Shown here in pieces: positions 34,978 to 43,626 of a stretch of 64,000 nucleotides of DNA (position 1 is the first letter of the stretch; every line of letters begins with the position of its first letter). Under the pieces are notes generated by a model. That model worked only from the letters and a program-made list of their open reading frames with translations, did not search any database and was not told the origin of the DNA. Origin of the DNA: JABFRJ01 sp031374735 (GTDB lineage: Bacteria; Pseudomonadota; Alphaproteobacteria; Rhizobiales; Hyphomicrobiaceae); assembly GCA_031374735.1 (NCBI GenBank), contig JANMGQ010000109.1:6695-70694 (forward strand). Reading direction: 5' to 3'. Made by a program: the position numbers and the translations under genes.

Positions 34978-35766
34978 TCAGCGCCCCTTGAACTCAGCCT
35001 TGCGCTTGGCCGCGAATGCGGTCACGCCTTCCCAGGCGTCGTCGGTGCGGACGATGGCCGCCAGCGTCTGCGCCTCCTCCTCCATCTGGGTTTCGGGCCC
35101 ATTCGTGTGCGTCAGGCGCATCAGGCGCTTGATGCCGCCGTAGGCGTCCGTTGGGCCAGCGGCGAGGCGCAGCGCGATCGCCTCGGCTTCGCGCATGACG
35201 GCGTCGGCGGGCACGACAATGTCGACCAAGCCTGCCGCTTCGGCGGCCCGCGCATCCAGCGCTTCGGCGAGCATCAAAAACCGTTTCGCCCGCTGCGCGC
35301 CCATACGGGCTGTGAGGGTAACGGTCGAACCGCTATCGGCGCTGAAGCCGAGGGCGGCAAAACCGGAAGCAAACTTCACGCCCTCAGCGGCAACGACAAT
35401 GTCGGACGCCGCGACGAACGACACGCTGCCGCCACCGACATTGCCCGCGACGGCGGTCACAACGGGCGCGCGCATGCGCATCATGCGCGACAGCGCCGAA
35501 TGGACATCGCCGGTCCAGGATTTCACGAGCGCCGGCAACGCCGCGCGATCCTTTGCGAACGTACGGATATCTCCGCCGACGCTGAAGGCTTTGCCTTCAG
35601 CACTGATGAGCACGCACCGCACGTCCGCGCGCTCGCTCATGTCGATGGCGATGTCCTTGATCTCGCGGCAGAATGTGCCGTCGATGGGATTGCCGCGCTC
35701 GGGTACGGCCAGCACGAGTCGCGCGAGGCCGTTGTCGACACTATACTTGAAAACGGTTGGCGACAT
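34978..35766 (-). CDS. enoyl-CoA hydratase/isomerase family protein
   Basis: A 262-residue crotonase-fold enzyme acting on acyl-CoA. Oxyanion-hole segments are SAEGKAFSVGGDIRTFAKD and VAGNVGGGSVSFVAASD; the usual catalytic Glu region reads FAALGFSADSGST. It shows Ala/Asp rather than the two-Glu pattern of classic hydratases, so an isomerase or other crotonase reaction is possible. The ATG at 35766 has GAGGAG eight bases upstream; an earlier in-frame start is unlikely. It converges with the Pcm-like gene and stands alone functionally. Confidence 0.87.
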   Translation of the reverse strand: MSPTVFKYSVDNGLARLVLAVPERGNPIDGTFCREIKDIAIDMSERADVRCVLISAEGKAFSVGGDIRTFAKDRAALPALVKSWTGDVHSALSRMMRMRAPVVTAVAGNVGGGSVSFVAASDIVVAAEGVKFASGFAALGFSADSGSTVTLTARMGAQRAKRFLMLAEALDARAAEAAGLVDIVVPADAVMREAEAIALRLAAGPTDAYGGIKRLMRLTHTNGPETQMEEEAQTLAAIVRTDDAWEGVTAFAAKRKAEFKGR

Positions 35767-35852
35767 GGCTGGCTCCTCGGTGCGGGACGGCAAACGTTGC
35801 CATTCCCTTCAGCGCGCGCCAAGTCACCGCGGATTGTCACCGCACGCATACC

Positions 35853-36230
35853 TCACCGGCACTTTGACCAGCGCACGTTTGGCCCGTTGTCGATGTGGAT
35901 GTGGCTCATACAGGTGTAGGTGCCAACGCCGCCTTCATGGTTCGCATACAGCCAGCGGACCACTTCGCCATACTTGCCGCGCGGTGGCTCGAAGTCGGCG
36001 GCGCGGCAGCTGCCATGATAGCTTGGCTTACCAGAGCCGCGAATCTTGGCGCCAGGTCGGTGCGTCGAGACGACGGAGATCGAACCATAGCGGCTGCGGA
36101 TTTGCGACAGGCGCTGCTTGAGCACGCCGGGCAGGCAACCTTCGCCGGCTGCCGCAGCAGGCGTCGCTGAGACGGAGAGCGGCACAACGAGAGCGGCGAC
36201 AGCCAGCGGCAATCGAAAGCGGAGTGACAT
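35853..36230 (-). CDS. small exported M15/DUF882-type peptidase-like protein
   Basis: A 125-residue secreted protein with signal peptide MSLRFRLPLAVAALVVPLSV and cleavage near TPAAAA. It has a compact zinc-peptidase-like core: GKPSYHGSCRAADFEPP supplies His and Asp, and SHIHIDNGP supplies the C-terminal His. The motif pattern matches D-Ala-D-Ala carboxypeptidase-like or YcbK-like M15 proteins. The start at 36230 is chosen because it gives a proper signal peptide. It is a minimal form compared with the 477-residue DUF882 gene at 24516. It may trim peptidoglycan; activity is inferred. Confidence 0.8.
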   Translation of the reverse strand: MSLRFRLPLAVAALVVPLSVSATPAAAAGEGCLPGVLKQRLSQIRSRYGSISVVSTHRPGAKIRGSGKPSYHGSCRAADFEPPRGKYGEVVRWLYANHEGGVGTYTCMSHIHIDNGPNVRWSKCR

Positions 36231-36360
36231 GGTGAGCCCCAGTGATTCCACGGGCACACCAGACTGCGCCCCCGGGATCGCCCTAGGCCAAGCTAATACC
36301 GTTAACGAGTCGCAACAGAGTCAATTGGTTAACAGCGATGATGGCTACGCGGCACGAAAA

Positions 36361-37635
36361 TCAGACTCCCGGATGGGCCTGCTGATACTCTTCACGCTGG
36401 CGGCGACGCTCGGCCGCGACACGCCGGATGTGGGCACCGACCGATGGATTGACGCGTTCAAGCTGATTGAAATCCTCGCGGTGCAACTTCAGCAACCGCG
36501 CGCGGGAGACGGCGCGGAAGCTACCCGGGTTCATGTCGCCCTCCAGCATGGCGACGGCGCCGAAGAAATCACCCGTCGCATAGTGCACGCGCCGCTCGCC
36601 GGCCTGCAGTTCGATTGAGCCTGAGGCGATGAAGAACATGGCGTCTCCCGGCGCGCCGGACGGGATGACCTCTGCGCCGACGGGCGCGCTGTTGGCGTGC
36701 AGCAGAGGCATGACGGCCGCGATCTCCGTGGTGTCGAGTTCGGCGAGCAGCGGGATGCGCGACATGAGTGACCAGTTGACGACGAAGTCACGCCGACCGG
36801 CTTCCTGCGCAAATCCAGTGGCGATGATGGCGACGGGGAGCGCAAGAATGCACAGCCCCATGACCATGGTCAGACCGGCCCAGACTTTCCCAAGAGCCGT
36901 GGTCGGCGTGGCGTCCCCATAGCCGACCGTGGTCAAAGTGGTGATCGCCCAATACATGCTTTCGGGCACCGATGAGAATTTGCTGTCGGGCTCATTGTGC
37001 TCCAGGAAATACATGCCTGTCGACGAGATCAGCATGGCGGCAATGAGCAGCAGACCAGCTCCAATCAGCGTCCGCCGCTCATTGGTGAGCACGCGAATGA
37101 GCGAATGCATGGCCGGCGAATAGCGCGAGAGCTTGAAGAAGCGGATCAAGCGCAAGACCCGCAGAACGCGCAAGTCGATGTTGAAGATCAGCGACAGATA
37201 GAAGGGCAGGATCGCCAGCAGATCAATGATCAATCCGCCCTTCCTGGCGAGTGTCAGGCGCGCCTTGAGCGGCGACATGCGCGCCAGAAAGGGCATCTCC
37301 ACTGCTGTCCACAAGCGGGCCAGGTATTCAAGCGTGAAGACGACGACCGAGACGATTTCGAACCACCAGAGCCAAACGCCATATTGCTCGTGAACGCTCT
37401 TGACCGTCTCGGCCATGAAGGCCGCGATGTTGAGCAGGATCATCGTGACAATGAAGGTGTCGAAGATCTTGCTGGCTCGATCATCGCCGCGGCCGACTTC
37501 GATGATGTTGTACACGCGGTGGCGGATCGCGAGGCGCGCGGCTCGGTCGCCTTTCAGGGCGGCGAGGACGGTGCCGCCCCAGGTGCCGTGGGTCGGGGTG
37601 CCCTTTTCGATATGGTAGGCTTGGGGATCTGGCAT
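36361..37635 (-). CDS. voltage-sensor-type K+ channel with cyclic-nucleotide-binding domain
   Basis: A 424-residue inner-membrane ion channel. S1-S4 form a voltage-sensor-like domain with an Arg-rich S4 (LRVLRVLRLIRFFKLSRYSP). S5, the pore with the K+ filter TTLTTVGYGDATP, and S6 (ILALPVAIIATGFAQE) follow, then a C-linker and a cNMP-binding domain (about 295-410; IPSGAPGDAMFFIASGSIEL). The layout and S6 sequence resemble MloK1 of Mesorhizobium loti, which is opened by cAMP. The binding pocket Arg/Ser/Thr set is only partly recognisable (TGDFFGAVAML), so ligand response needs testing. It stands alone between minus- and plus-strand genes. Confidence 0.92.
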   Translation of the reverse strand: MPDPQAYHIEKGTPTHGTWGGTVLAALKGDRAARLAIRHRVYNIIEVGRGDDRASKIFDTFIVTMILLNIAAFMAETVKSVHEQYGVWLWWFEIVSVVVFTLEYLARLWTAVEMPFLARMSPLKARLTLARKGGLIIDLLAILPFYLSLIFNIDLRVLRVLRLIRFFKLSRYSPAMHSLIRVLTNERRTLIGAGLLLIAAMLISSTGMYFLEHNEPDSKFSSVPESMYWAITTLTTVGYGDATPTTALGKVWAGLTMVMGLCILALPVAIIATGFAQEAGRRDFVVNWSLMSRIPLLAELDTTEIAAVMPLLHANSAPVGAEVIPSGAPGDAMFFIASGSIELQAGERRVHYATGDFFGAVAMLEGDMNPGSFRAVSRARLLKLHREDFNQLERVNPSVGAHIRRVAAERRRQREEYQQAHPGV

Positions 37636-37882
37636 CGAGGATCGCTATGGCGGCAAAGGGCAGAGTTTCGACTGTAGCGGCTGATCGCGGCCCATGCCCG
37701 GAAACGCCGCATAAACCCTAATAGCATGCAGGCCGAACCGAAAGAACGCGCCAGACTCCGGCAAACTTGCCAATTGTCTCAGTCGACCTCGAGCCTCGCA
37801 GAAAGGCTACAGTGACAGGCCCGTTGACAGCGGCTTGCATGTTGCGACACGTCGGACCGACGACGAACCCACGGGGGCACTG

Positions 37883-39397
37883 GTGCTATACTATCTGACC
37901 ATGGCGGCATTCATCGCCTCGACCGTCTCAGCGACGGCAGCTGAGCCGCGGCTCGAGTGGAAGGTGAAGAACAATTTCACCCTGATCGCCAATGAAGCAA
38001 CGCAGGCGCGCTTTGCCGACGACCTCAGCCAATACATCGCGTGCATGGAACGGGAGTTCAATCCGCTGGCTTGCCCAAACGGGCAACGGCCCGGTGTCGC
38101 CGAACGTCCATATGCCCTGCGCTTTACGGCGAAGTCGCTGTCCTATCGCGAAGCCATGCTTTGGCCGTCGTCGGGTGAAGCCATAAAAGATCGCGTCACC
38201 TTGAGTGTCAGCATTGCCGATGCACCGGAGGACGCGACATGCACCTGGTCGGTCGACACTGAACAGCTTGTCGATGGCCCCTGCACAACCGATCAGTTGC
38301 GCGTCCGCCTCTACGATCCCGATTCGGAAGATGGCCGGCGCCAAGTCTATCAGCTGGCTGTCACCATGCGCGCTGGCGCGACTGAGAAAGTGTTCAAGGA
38401 AGAGATCCGCGTCCGGCGCCACATCGTGATTGCTATGGGTGATAGCCTGCTGTCGGGCGAAGGCAATCCGATCATCTGGGGGCGCCCCACGCCCGGCGAC
38501 GACACCATCCTGTCTCGCGACCAATGGCTCGAAAAACGCTGTCACCGATCGTTGATTTCGGCCGCGGGGCTCACCGCATGGAAAATGGCCAGCAGCGGCA
38601 AAAGCCTCGTCGCCTATTACAACGTGGCCTGCTCGGGCTCGACCGCGTGGCACATCCCACGCACCGCGCAGAAGTACGCAGGCGTCGAAACGGCGCAGGC
38701 CGCACGCAACGAGGATGGCGCGCGGCACTACACGCAGCTCTACATGCTGGCGCAGATCGATGAGGTGAAGAAGGCATTCTGCGGGCTCGACCAGCCGTGC
38801 ACCATCAGGCCGGATGTCGTCATACTCTCGGTCGGCATCAACGATCTCGACTTCAGTTCCGTTGTCCGCCGTTTGACCCTCAGCAACAGCGGCACGCCAC
38901 CCGCGTCCATGACCGCCGCCGTCAAGCGGCGCCTCGACCATCTCGGCAAGGACGCCGCGACGCCCGGTTCGCTGCTGCACGCCTATACGAACATCGAGAA
39001 GGCTCTGGCGCCGCGCCATACTGTTGTCGTCGAGTATCCGGATCCGACCAAGGACGACAGCGGTGCCTACTGCAACGCGAGCCCGCTGTTCTCCGGTACC
39101 GGCTTCTTCATCATCGATACACAAGAAAATCTCTGGGCGGACGATACGCTGCTGAAGCCGCTGAACGCGGCCGTCGCAAAAGCCGTTGAAACCATGCGGG
39201 TGGCCAACGCCAACTGGCGGACAGTCAAGGGCTCCGTCGGCGCCACGACCAAGCACGGCTATTGTGCGAACCGCAGCCACTTCAACATGGGCCAGGACGC
39301 AAAGGTCGACTCGGGAACGTTGCATCCAACCGTCATCGGCCATGAAGCGATCGCGGCGCTCATCCACGCCCAGGTCATCGAGGCACTCGGGCCATAG
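37883..39397 (+). CDS. secreted SGNH/GDSL-type hydrolase, function unknown
   Basis: About 504 residues with a likely signal peptide (VLYYLTMAAFIASTVSATAA). An N-terminal region of about 165 residues has no assignment and contains cysteine pairs. An SGNH-fold catalytic domain follows: block I IAMGDSLLSGEGNP (Ser near residue 188), a Gly/Asn segment YNVACSGSTAWHIP, block III SVGINDLDF, and a C-terminal block with GTLHPTVIGHEA carrying the His. It should be an esterase or acyl/acetyl hydrolase acting outside the cytoplasm. I chose the GTG at 37883 because of the upstream GGGGG and the signal peptide. An ATG at 37901 or TTG at 37835 are alternatives. Confidence 0.75.
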   Translation: MLYYLTMAAFIASTVSATAAEPRLEWKVKNNFTLIANEATQARFADDLSQYIACMEREFNPLACPNGQRPGVAERPYALRFTAKSLSYREAMLWPSSGEAIKDRVTLSVSIADAPEDATCTWSVDTEQLVDGPCTTDQLRVRLYDPDSEDGRRQVYQLAVTMRAGATEKVFKEEIRVRRHIVIAMGDSLLSGEGNPIIWGRPTPGDDTILSRDQWLEKRCHRSLISAAGLTAWKMASSGKSLVAYYNVACSGSTAWHIPRTAQKYAGVETAQAARNEDGARHYTQLYMLAQIDEVKKAFCGLDQPCTIRPDVVILSVGINDLDFSSVVRRLTLSNSGTPPASMTAAVKRRLDHLGKDAATPGSLLHAYTNIEKALAPRHTVVVEYPDPTKDDSGAYCNASPLFSGTGFFIIDTQENLWADDTLLKPLNAAVAKAVETMRVANANWRTVKGSVGATTKHGYCANRSHFNMGQDAKVDSGTLHPTVIGHEAIAALIHAQVIEALGP

Positions 39398-39434
39398 GTC
39401 GCCTGACAGCTTCGCAAGCGCGTGAGACCCCGAG

Positions 39435-40208
39435 ATGACGATGAACAGCGACGAGATCAAAGTCTACTGGCAGCCCGGGTGCACGAGTTGCCTGCGCACG
39501 AAAGAGTTTCTGACCAAGCACGGTGTTCCGTTCGTGTCGCGCAACGTGCTCGCCGATACCGCGGCGGCCGAGGAACTTGCGGCTCTCGGCCTGCGCCAAG
39601 TGCCTGTCGTCGCGCGCGGGCGGACCTGGGCTGACGGTCAAGTGCTCGTCGATGTGGCGCGGCTTGTTGGCATTCCCTATGGCATCACGGCCATCCTACC
39701 GGTTCGCCAACTAGGCCGTCGGCTTGACGAGATTTTAGCGGCAGCGGGCCGGTTCATTTTGCAGGTGCCAGCCACCGATCTCGCAACACACGTGCCGAAC
39801 CGCCCGCGTAGTTACGCCGATCTGGCGTTCCACATCTTCAATATTGCCGACGCCTTCCTGGAACATCACGCCGGTATTGCCTTGGAGTTCGACGCGTACA
39901 ATCGGGTGCCGCCGAAGGGCTGGGTACATGAGCACCTTGCAGCCTATGGCACCGAGACGCGCCGCCGCATGGCGCACTGGTTTGTGACGGAGGGGCAGCA
40001 TGTCGATTGGCCCGCGCCCGCGCGCGTCTACTATGGGCGCCAGAGTCGGCACGAGTTTCTGGAACGGACGACGTGGCACGCCGGGCAGCACGCGCGGCAA
40101 TTGATGTGGGTACTCGAAGAACACCTCGGCATCGTTCCGGATGGGCGGCTTGGCCCTGACATGTGGGCCAACTTGCCGATGCCGGCAGCCATATGGGACC
40201 CCGCGTGA
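39435..40208 (+). CDS. glutaredoxin-DinB fusion protein
   Basis: A 257-residue cytosolic two-domain protein. Residues 1-80 are a glutaredoxin/thioredoxin-like fold with active site GCTSC (Cys16, Cys19) and the cis-Pro segment RQVPVVARG. Residues about 95-250 match the DinB/YfiT helical-bundle superfamily, with histidines in LAFHIFNIADAFLEHH and WHAGQHARQLMWVLEEHLG suited to a metal site. DinB relatives include thiol S-transferases that use bacillithiol or mycothiol. The fusion suggests glutathione-linked thiol exchange or transfer. The downstream HCCA isomerase and GST genes are also glutathione enzymes. The precise reaction is unknown. Confidence 0.85.
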   Translation: MTMNSDEIKVYWQPGCTSCLRTKEFLTKHGVPFVSRNVLADTAAAEELAALGLRQVPVVARGRTWADGQVLVDVARLVGIPYGITAILPVRQLGRRLDEILAAAGRFILQVPATDLATHVPNRPRSYADLAFHIFNIADAFLEHHAGIALEFDAYNRVPPKGWVHEHLAAYGTETRRRMAHWFVTEGQHVDWPAPARVYYGRQSRHEFLERTTWHAGQHARQLMWVLEEHLGIVPDGRLGPDMWANLPMPAAIWDPA

Positions 40209-40354
40209 GACTGGCCGTGGTGAGACGGGCCGTGCTTGATGCCCATAGTGCCCATGATGAGTTCAAAGAAAATGGCGGGTACCCTAAGGTCCCGCCCCGG
40301 CCGTTTGGCCTGATACGCCTAGCCCAACACGTCTGGCCCGTTACGGGGGCCAAA

Positions 40355-40531
40355 TCAGTGCCGCGTCTCGGTCTTTAACCGTGCCATCGCGTCTTTAAGT
40401 CGAAGCTTCTCATGTTTCCACTTTCTGATCTTCACCTCGTCCGCCGCCGCTTTAGCCTGTTCGGCGGAGATCATACGCTCCAGCTGGCGATGTTTTTCGG
40501 ACAGTTCTACGAGATGCGTCATCAGTGACAT
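40355..40531 (-). CDS. YdcH-like (DUF465) small protein
   Basis: A 58-residue helical protein matching the DUF465/YdcH pattern: MTHLVELSEKHRQLERMI, a middle AAADEVKIRKWKHEKLRLKD, then AMARLKTE. The family forms short coiled coils and its role is unknown. The ATG at 40531 has GGAGAG upstream at good spacing. A longer in-frame start at 40627 adds a cysteine-rich stretch not seen in the family. It lies between the glutaredoxin-DinB gene (146 bp) and the HCCA isomerase (divergent). Confidence 0.75.
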   Translation of the reverse strand: MSLMTHLVELSEKHRQLERMISAEQAKAAADEVKIRKWKHEKLRLKDAMARLKTETRH

Positions 40532-40730
40532 CAGTCTCTCCGTGCTCGTGTTGACGAGGCGGTGAAGGTGACACAATTGCGACACCATGTCCAATATCGG
40601 TGGAGTGAGATTTCCGATCGTACACAAAAAGTGATCAACGCGGATCGTCCAATTTTAACGGTCTGAATTGCCGCTCGACTTGCTGTCGCAAGCTTGAGAG
40701 ACTGGAAAACTTACACGTTTCCGAGCTGAC

Positions 40731-41363
40731 ATGAGCGAGGCAGAGATGAGCGCACCACCGATCGAATTTCACTTCGATTTTGGCAGCCCGAATGCGTATT
40801 TTTCGCACAAGGTGATATCCGGCATCGAGGCCCGCACCGGCGCGACATTCGTTTACGTTCCAGTCCTCCTCGGTGGCATCTTCAAGCTGACCAACAACAA
40901 GCCGCCCATGGCGCAGTACGCCGGCATCAAGAACAAGAACGAATACCAGCGGCTGGAGATCCAGCGCTTCATCAGAAAGCATGGCCTCACCGCGTTTCAG
41001 ATGAACCCGCACTTTCCGGTCAATACGGTGCAAATCATGCGCGGCGCGGTGGCAGCAGGGAGCGCAGGGCAGATGGCGCGCTACGTAGACGCCGTGTTTC
41101 ATCACATGTGGGAGGCGCCAAAGAAAATGGACGACGCCGACGTGATCCGCGCGGCTCTCGACGCGTCCGGGCTCGATGGCGCAGCGCTTCTCGCAGCGAC
41201 GCAGGATCAGGCCGTGAAAGACACACTCACCGCCAACACAGAAGCGTCAGTTGCGCGCGGAAACTTTGGCAGTCCGGCCTTTTTCGTTGGCAACGAGATG
41301 TTCTTTGGCAAGGACCGCCTGCGGGACGTCGAAGAGGAAATCGTCGCGCAGATGCGCGCGTGA
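40731..41363 (+). CDS. 2-hydroxychromene-2-carboxylate isomerase family (DsbA-like, kappa-GST-like)
   Basis: A 210-residue thioredoxin-fold protein of the HCCA isomerase/kappa-GST family. HFDFGSPNAYFSHKVI has the Ser that binds glutathione thiolate, PVLLGGIFKLTNNKPP is the family insertion, and NFGSPAFFVGNEMFFGKDRL carries the cis-Pro. The model enzyme isomerises 2-hydroxychromene-2-carboxylate in naphthalene breakdown using glutathione. Many genomic homologues have other substrates, and no aromatic-degradation genes are nearby. The second ATG, five codons later, is an alternative start. It is followed by a GST gene 112 bp downstream. Confidence 0.9.
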   Translation: MSEAEMSAPPIEFHFDFGSPNAYFSHKVISGIEARTGATFVYVPVLLGGIFKLTNNKPPMAQYAGIKNKNEYQRLEIQRFIRKHGLTAFQMNPHFPVNTVQIMRGAVAAGSAGQMARYVDAVFHHMWEAPKKMDDADVIRAALDASGLDGAALLAATQDQAVKDTLTANTEASVARGNFGSPAFFVGNEMFFGKDRLRDVEEEIVAQMRA

Positions 41364-41475
41364 GGTCTGCAGTCACGTCTCGGTGAGCGGCGTTGCGTTC
41401 GCCAACATCGACGGTCTATGCGTTGTCACGACGGGCGGCGACGCATGACTGCCCGCGTCCAGTGGAGTATCCCCC

Positions 41476-42084
41476 ATGAAACTGTACTATGCCCCCGGCG
41501 CCTGCTCGCTCTCCCCGCATATTGCCCTGCAGGAATCTGGTTTGAAGTTCACGGCAGTCAAAGCCGACTTGAAAACCAAAGTGACCGAAGCCGGCGCTGA
41601 CTACAAAGCGAAGAACCCGCTCGGCTATGTGCCGGCGCTTGAACTCGACGACGGTACGTTGCTGATCGAAGGCCCGGCCATCGTGCAATACATCGCCGAC
41701 AAGGCACCCGAGAAGCATCTTGCGCCAGCCAATGGCACGCTCGATCGCTACAAGCTGCAGAGCTGGCTCAACTTCGTCTCGACCGAAATGCACAAAGGCT
41801 TTTCGCCGCTGTTCAACCCGGCCATGCCAGACGATGCCAAGAAGATCGCCAAGGATCGTCTCGCGACGCGCTTTGCACATCTTGAGACGCACTTTGCGGC
41901 GCATGACTACCTGATGGGCAAAACCTTCTCCGTCGCCGACGGCTATCTGTTCACGACATTGAACTGGACCAAGCCGACCGGCATTGACCTGTCGCCGTAT
42001 CCTAATCTGCAGAAGTACCATCAGCGCGTGGCTGCGCGTCCTGCCGTGCAATCAGCCATGAAGGCCGAAGGACTGATTAAGTAA
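41476..42084 (+). CDS. glutathione S-transferase (beta-class-like)
   Basis: A 202-residue cytosolic GST with the N-terminal domain opening MKLYYAPGACSLSPHIALQE. The Cys/Ser pair of bacterial beta-class enzymes (Cys10) is there, followed by GYVPALELDDGTLLIEGPAI and a helical C-terminal domain with LMGKTFSVADGYLFTTL. It conjugates or reduces electrophiles with glutathione. It comes after the HCCA isomerase on the same strand and is followed by a strong hairpin (42096-42124), which probably ends this transcript. Confidence 0.93.
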   Translation: MKLYYAPGACSLSPHIALQESGLKFTAVKADLKTKVTEAGADYKAKNPLGYVPALELDDGTLLIEGPAIVQYIADKAPEKHLAPANGTLDRYKLQSWLNFVSTEMHKGFSPLFNPAMPDDAKKIAKDRLATRFAHLETHFAAHDYLMGKTFSVADGYLFTTLNWTKPTGIDLSPYPNLQKYHQRVAARPAVQSAMKAEGLIK

Positions 42085-42095
42085 TGAGACGTGAT

Positions 42096-42124
42096 GGCCG
42101 CGGCGGCGCTGTGTCGCCGCGGCC
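42096..42124. terminator. GC-rich hairpin after GST gene
   Basis: Perfect 10-base arms GGCCGCGGCG and CGCCGCGGCC (42096-42105 and 42115-42124) with a nine-base loop begin 12 bases after the GST stop. No T run follows, so it is a hairpin terminator candidate rather than a classical one. Its presence argues that the M20 hydrolase starts at 42214 and not at the in-frame ATG at 42091. Confidence 0.5.
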
Positions 42125-42213
42125 TGCTGTCGTGCACCAAACTCCTAGCCGCACCCCCGAGCCACATTTTCGAAAGCTTGCGGCGTCTGTCCGCATCAGC
42201 CGCGAGCTCCGCG

Positions 42214-43461
42214 ATGTCACTCCCCAACCTCAAGATCGATGCCGATCGCTTGTGGGCGATGCTGATGGAGACAGCCAAGATCGGCGGTACGCCCAAGGGC
42301 GGGATTCGTCGCCTGACGCTGTCTGACGAGGACCGCCGCGTGCGCGATTGGTTCAAGGCCGAGTGCGAAGCGGCGGGCTGCACCGTACATATCGATGAGA
42401 TCGGCAACATGTTCGCGGTCCGACCAGGGCGCGACAACACGTTGGCGCCCATCGCCATGGGATCGCACCTCGACACCCAGCCGACCGGCGGCAAATTCGA
42501 TGGCGTGCTCGGTGTCCTCGGCGCGCTTGAGGCGCTCAAGACGCTGCACGCCGCAAACTATGACACCAACGCTCCTATCGCCGTCGTCAACTGGACCAAC
42601 GAGGAGGGCAGCCGCTACGCACCGGCCATGCTCGCCTCGGGCGTCTATGCTGGCGCCTTCACGGCAGACTATGCACGCGCCCAGAAAGACCGAGACGGCA
42701 TCACCTTCGACGATGCGTTGGTGGCCATCGGCTACAAAGGGCCGGAGAAAGCCGGCGCGCGAAAGCTGCAAGCGATGTTCGAGTTGCATATTGAGCAGGG
42801 GCCCATTCTTGAAGCCGAGAACACCACCATCGGCGTGGTCCAGGGCGTCCAAAGCATGCGCTGGTATGAGGTGACGGTGCGCGGGCAGGATGCGCACACG
42901 GGCGCAACGCCCATGTACCTGCGCCGTAATGCGCTGCTCGGCGCGGCGCGAGTGGTCGACCGCATCGACGCGATCGGTCACGCCCACAAGGATGCCGTCG
43001 CGACCGTCGGCCTGATCGAGAACCGCCCGAACAGCCGCAACGTCATTCCAGGCGAAGTCTTCTTCACGGTCGACCTGCGCCACCCCGACGACGCCGTTGT
43101 TGCGCGCATGGAAACGGACTTTCGCCAGGCGTTGGCTGAGGTGTCGGCGCAGCTGAAACTTGACGTGGAGGAGACGTGCATCTGGGCGCAGCCGGCCGTG
43201 CGCTTCTCACCCGAGTTGATTGACTGCGTGCGCGACGGCGCCGCCCGTTCGGGTCAGACGACGCGCGACATGGTATCGGGTGCGGGCCACGATGCCGCCT
43301 ACACAAACCGGGTCATGCCGACGACGATGATCTTCGTGCCCTGTGCCGGTGGTGTGTCACACAACGAGAGTGAATCTGCCACGCGCGAGCATTGTGCGGC
43401 CGGCACGCAGGTGCTGCTCAATGCAGTTCTGGCTTACGATGCCCGCACGACCGGCACGTAA
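42214..43461 (+). CDS. M20-family Zn hydrolase (N-carbamoyl-amino acid / allantoate amidohydrolase type)
   Basis: A 415-residue dimeric metallohydrolase of the hydantoinase/carbamoylase branch of M20, which cleaves N-carbamoyl or ureido groups. Metal ligands appear in MGSHLDTQPTGGKFDG (His, Asp), NWTNEEGSRY (Glu pair), ELHIEQGPILE (His) and the C-terminal GGVSHNESE (His). MVSGAGHDAAY is typical. The product could be beta-alanine, an L-amino acid or ureidoglycine. The start at 42214 gives the family's usual length; the upstream in-frame ATG would translate through a hairpin. No hydantoinase or dihydropyrimidinase gene is adjacent. Confidence 0.9.
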   Translation: MSLPNLKIDADRLWAMLMETAKIGGTPKGGIRRLTLSDEDRRVRDWFKAECEAAGCTVHIDEIGNMFAVRPGRDNTLAPIAMGSHLDTQPTGGKFDGVLGVLGALEALKTLHAANYDTNAPIAVVNWTNEEGSRYAPAMLASGVYAGAFTADYARAQKDRDGITFDDALVAIGYKGPEKAGARKLQAMFELHIEQGPILEAENTTIGVVQGVQSMRWYEVTVRGQDAHTGATPMYLRRNALLGAARVVDRIDAIGHAHKDAVATVGLIENRPNSRNVIPGEVFFTVDLRHPDDAVVARMETDFRQALAEVSAQLKLDVEETCIWAQPAVRFSPELIDCVRDGAARSGQTTRDMVSGAGHDAAYTNRVMPTTMIFVPCAGGVSHNESESATREHCAAGTQVLLNAVLAYDARTTGT

Positions 43462-43500
43462 TACTGGCGGGCAAAATTTCTGACCTATTATCTCCAACGG

Positions 43501-43554
43501 CGTCATCCCGGAATACGATCACGCGTCCCGCGTGATCGTGTATCCGGGATGACG
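43501..43554. repeat. 54-bp intergenic palindrome (CGTCATCCCG type)
   Basis: Near-perfect inverted arms of about 25 bases (43501-43525 and 43529-43554) start CGTCATCCCGGAATACG and end in its complement. It lies between the convergent M20 and hldD genes. It shares its CGTCATCCCG end with the palindrome at 6035-6088 while the inner stem differs. It is a likely bidirectional terminator and member of a dispersed repeat family. Confidence 0.8.
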
Positions 43555-43626
43555 ATGATGGTTGGTCAGTCACAAATTTTGGCCACTGGTGTAAGCCACG
43601 CAGGCGGCGCGCGACGAGGGCTGACG

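Noticed and set aside
37928..39460. 510-codon open frame antisense to the SGNH hydrolase
   Set aside because: The plus-strand frame has a signal peptide and catalytic blocks; the antisense product has only low-complexity composition.
42091..42213. N-terminal extension of the M20 carbamoylase-type hydrolase
   Set aside because: It would translate a strong GC hairpin and gives an atypical Arg/Ala-rich leader; the ATG at 42214 gives normal family length.
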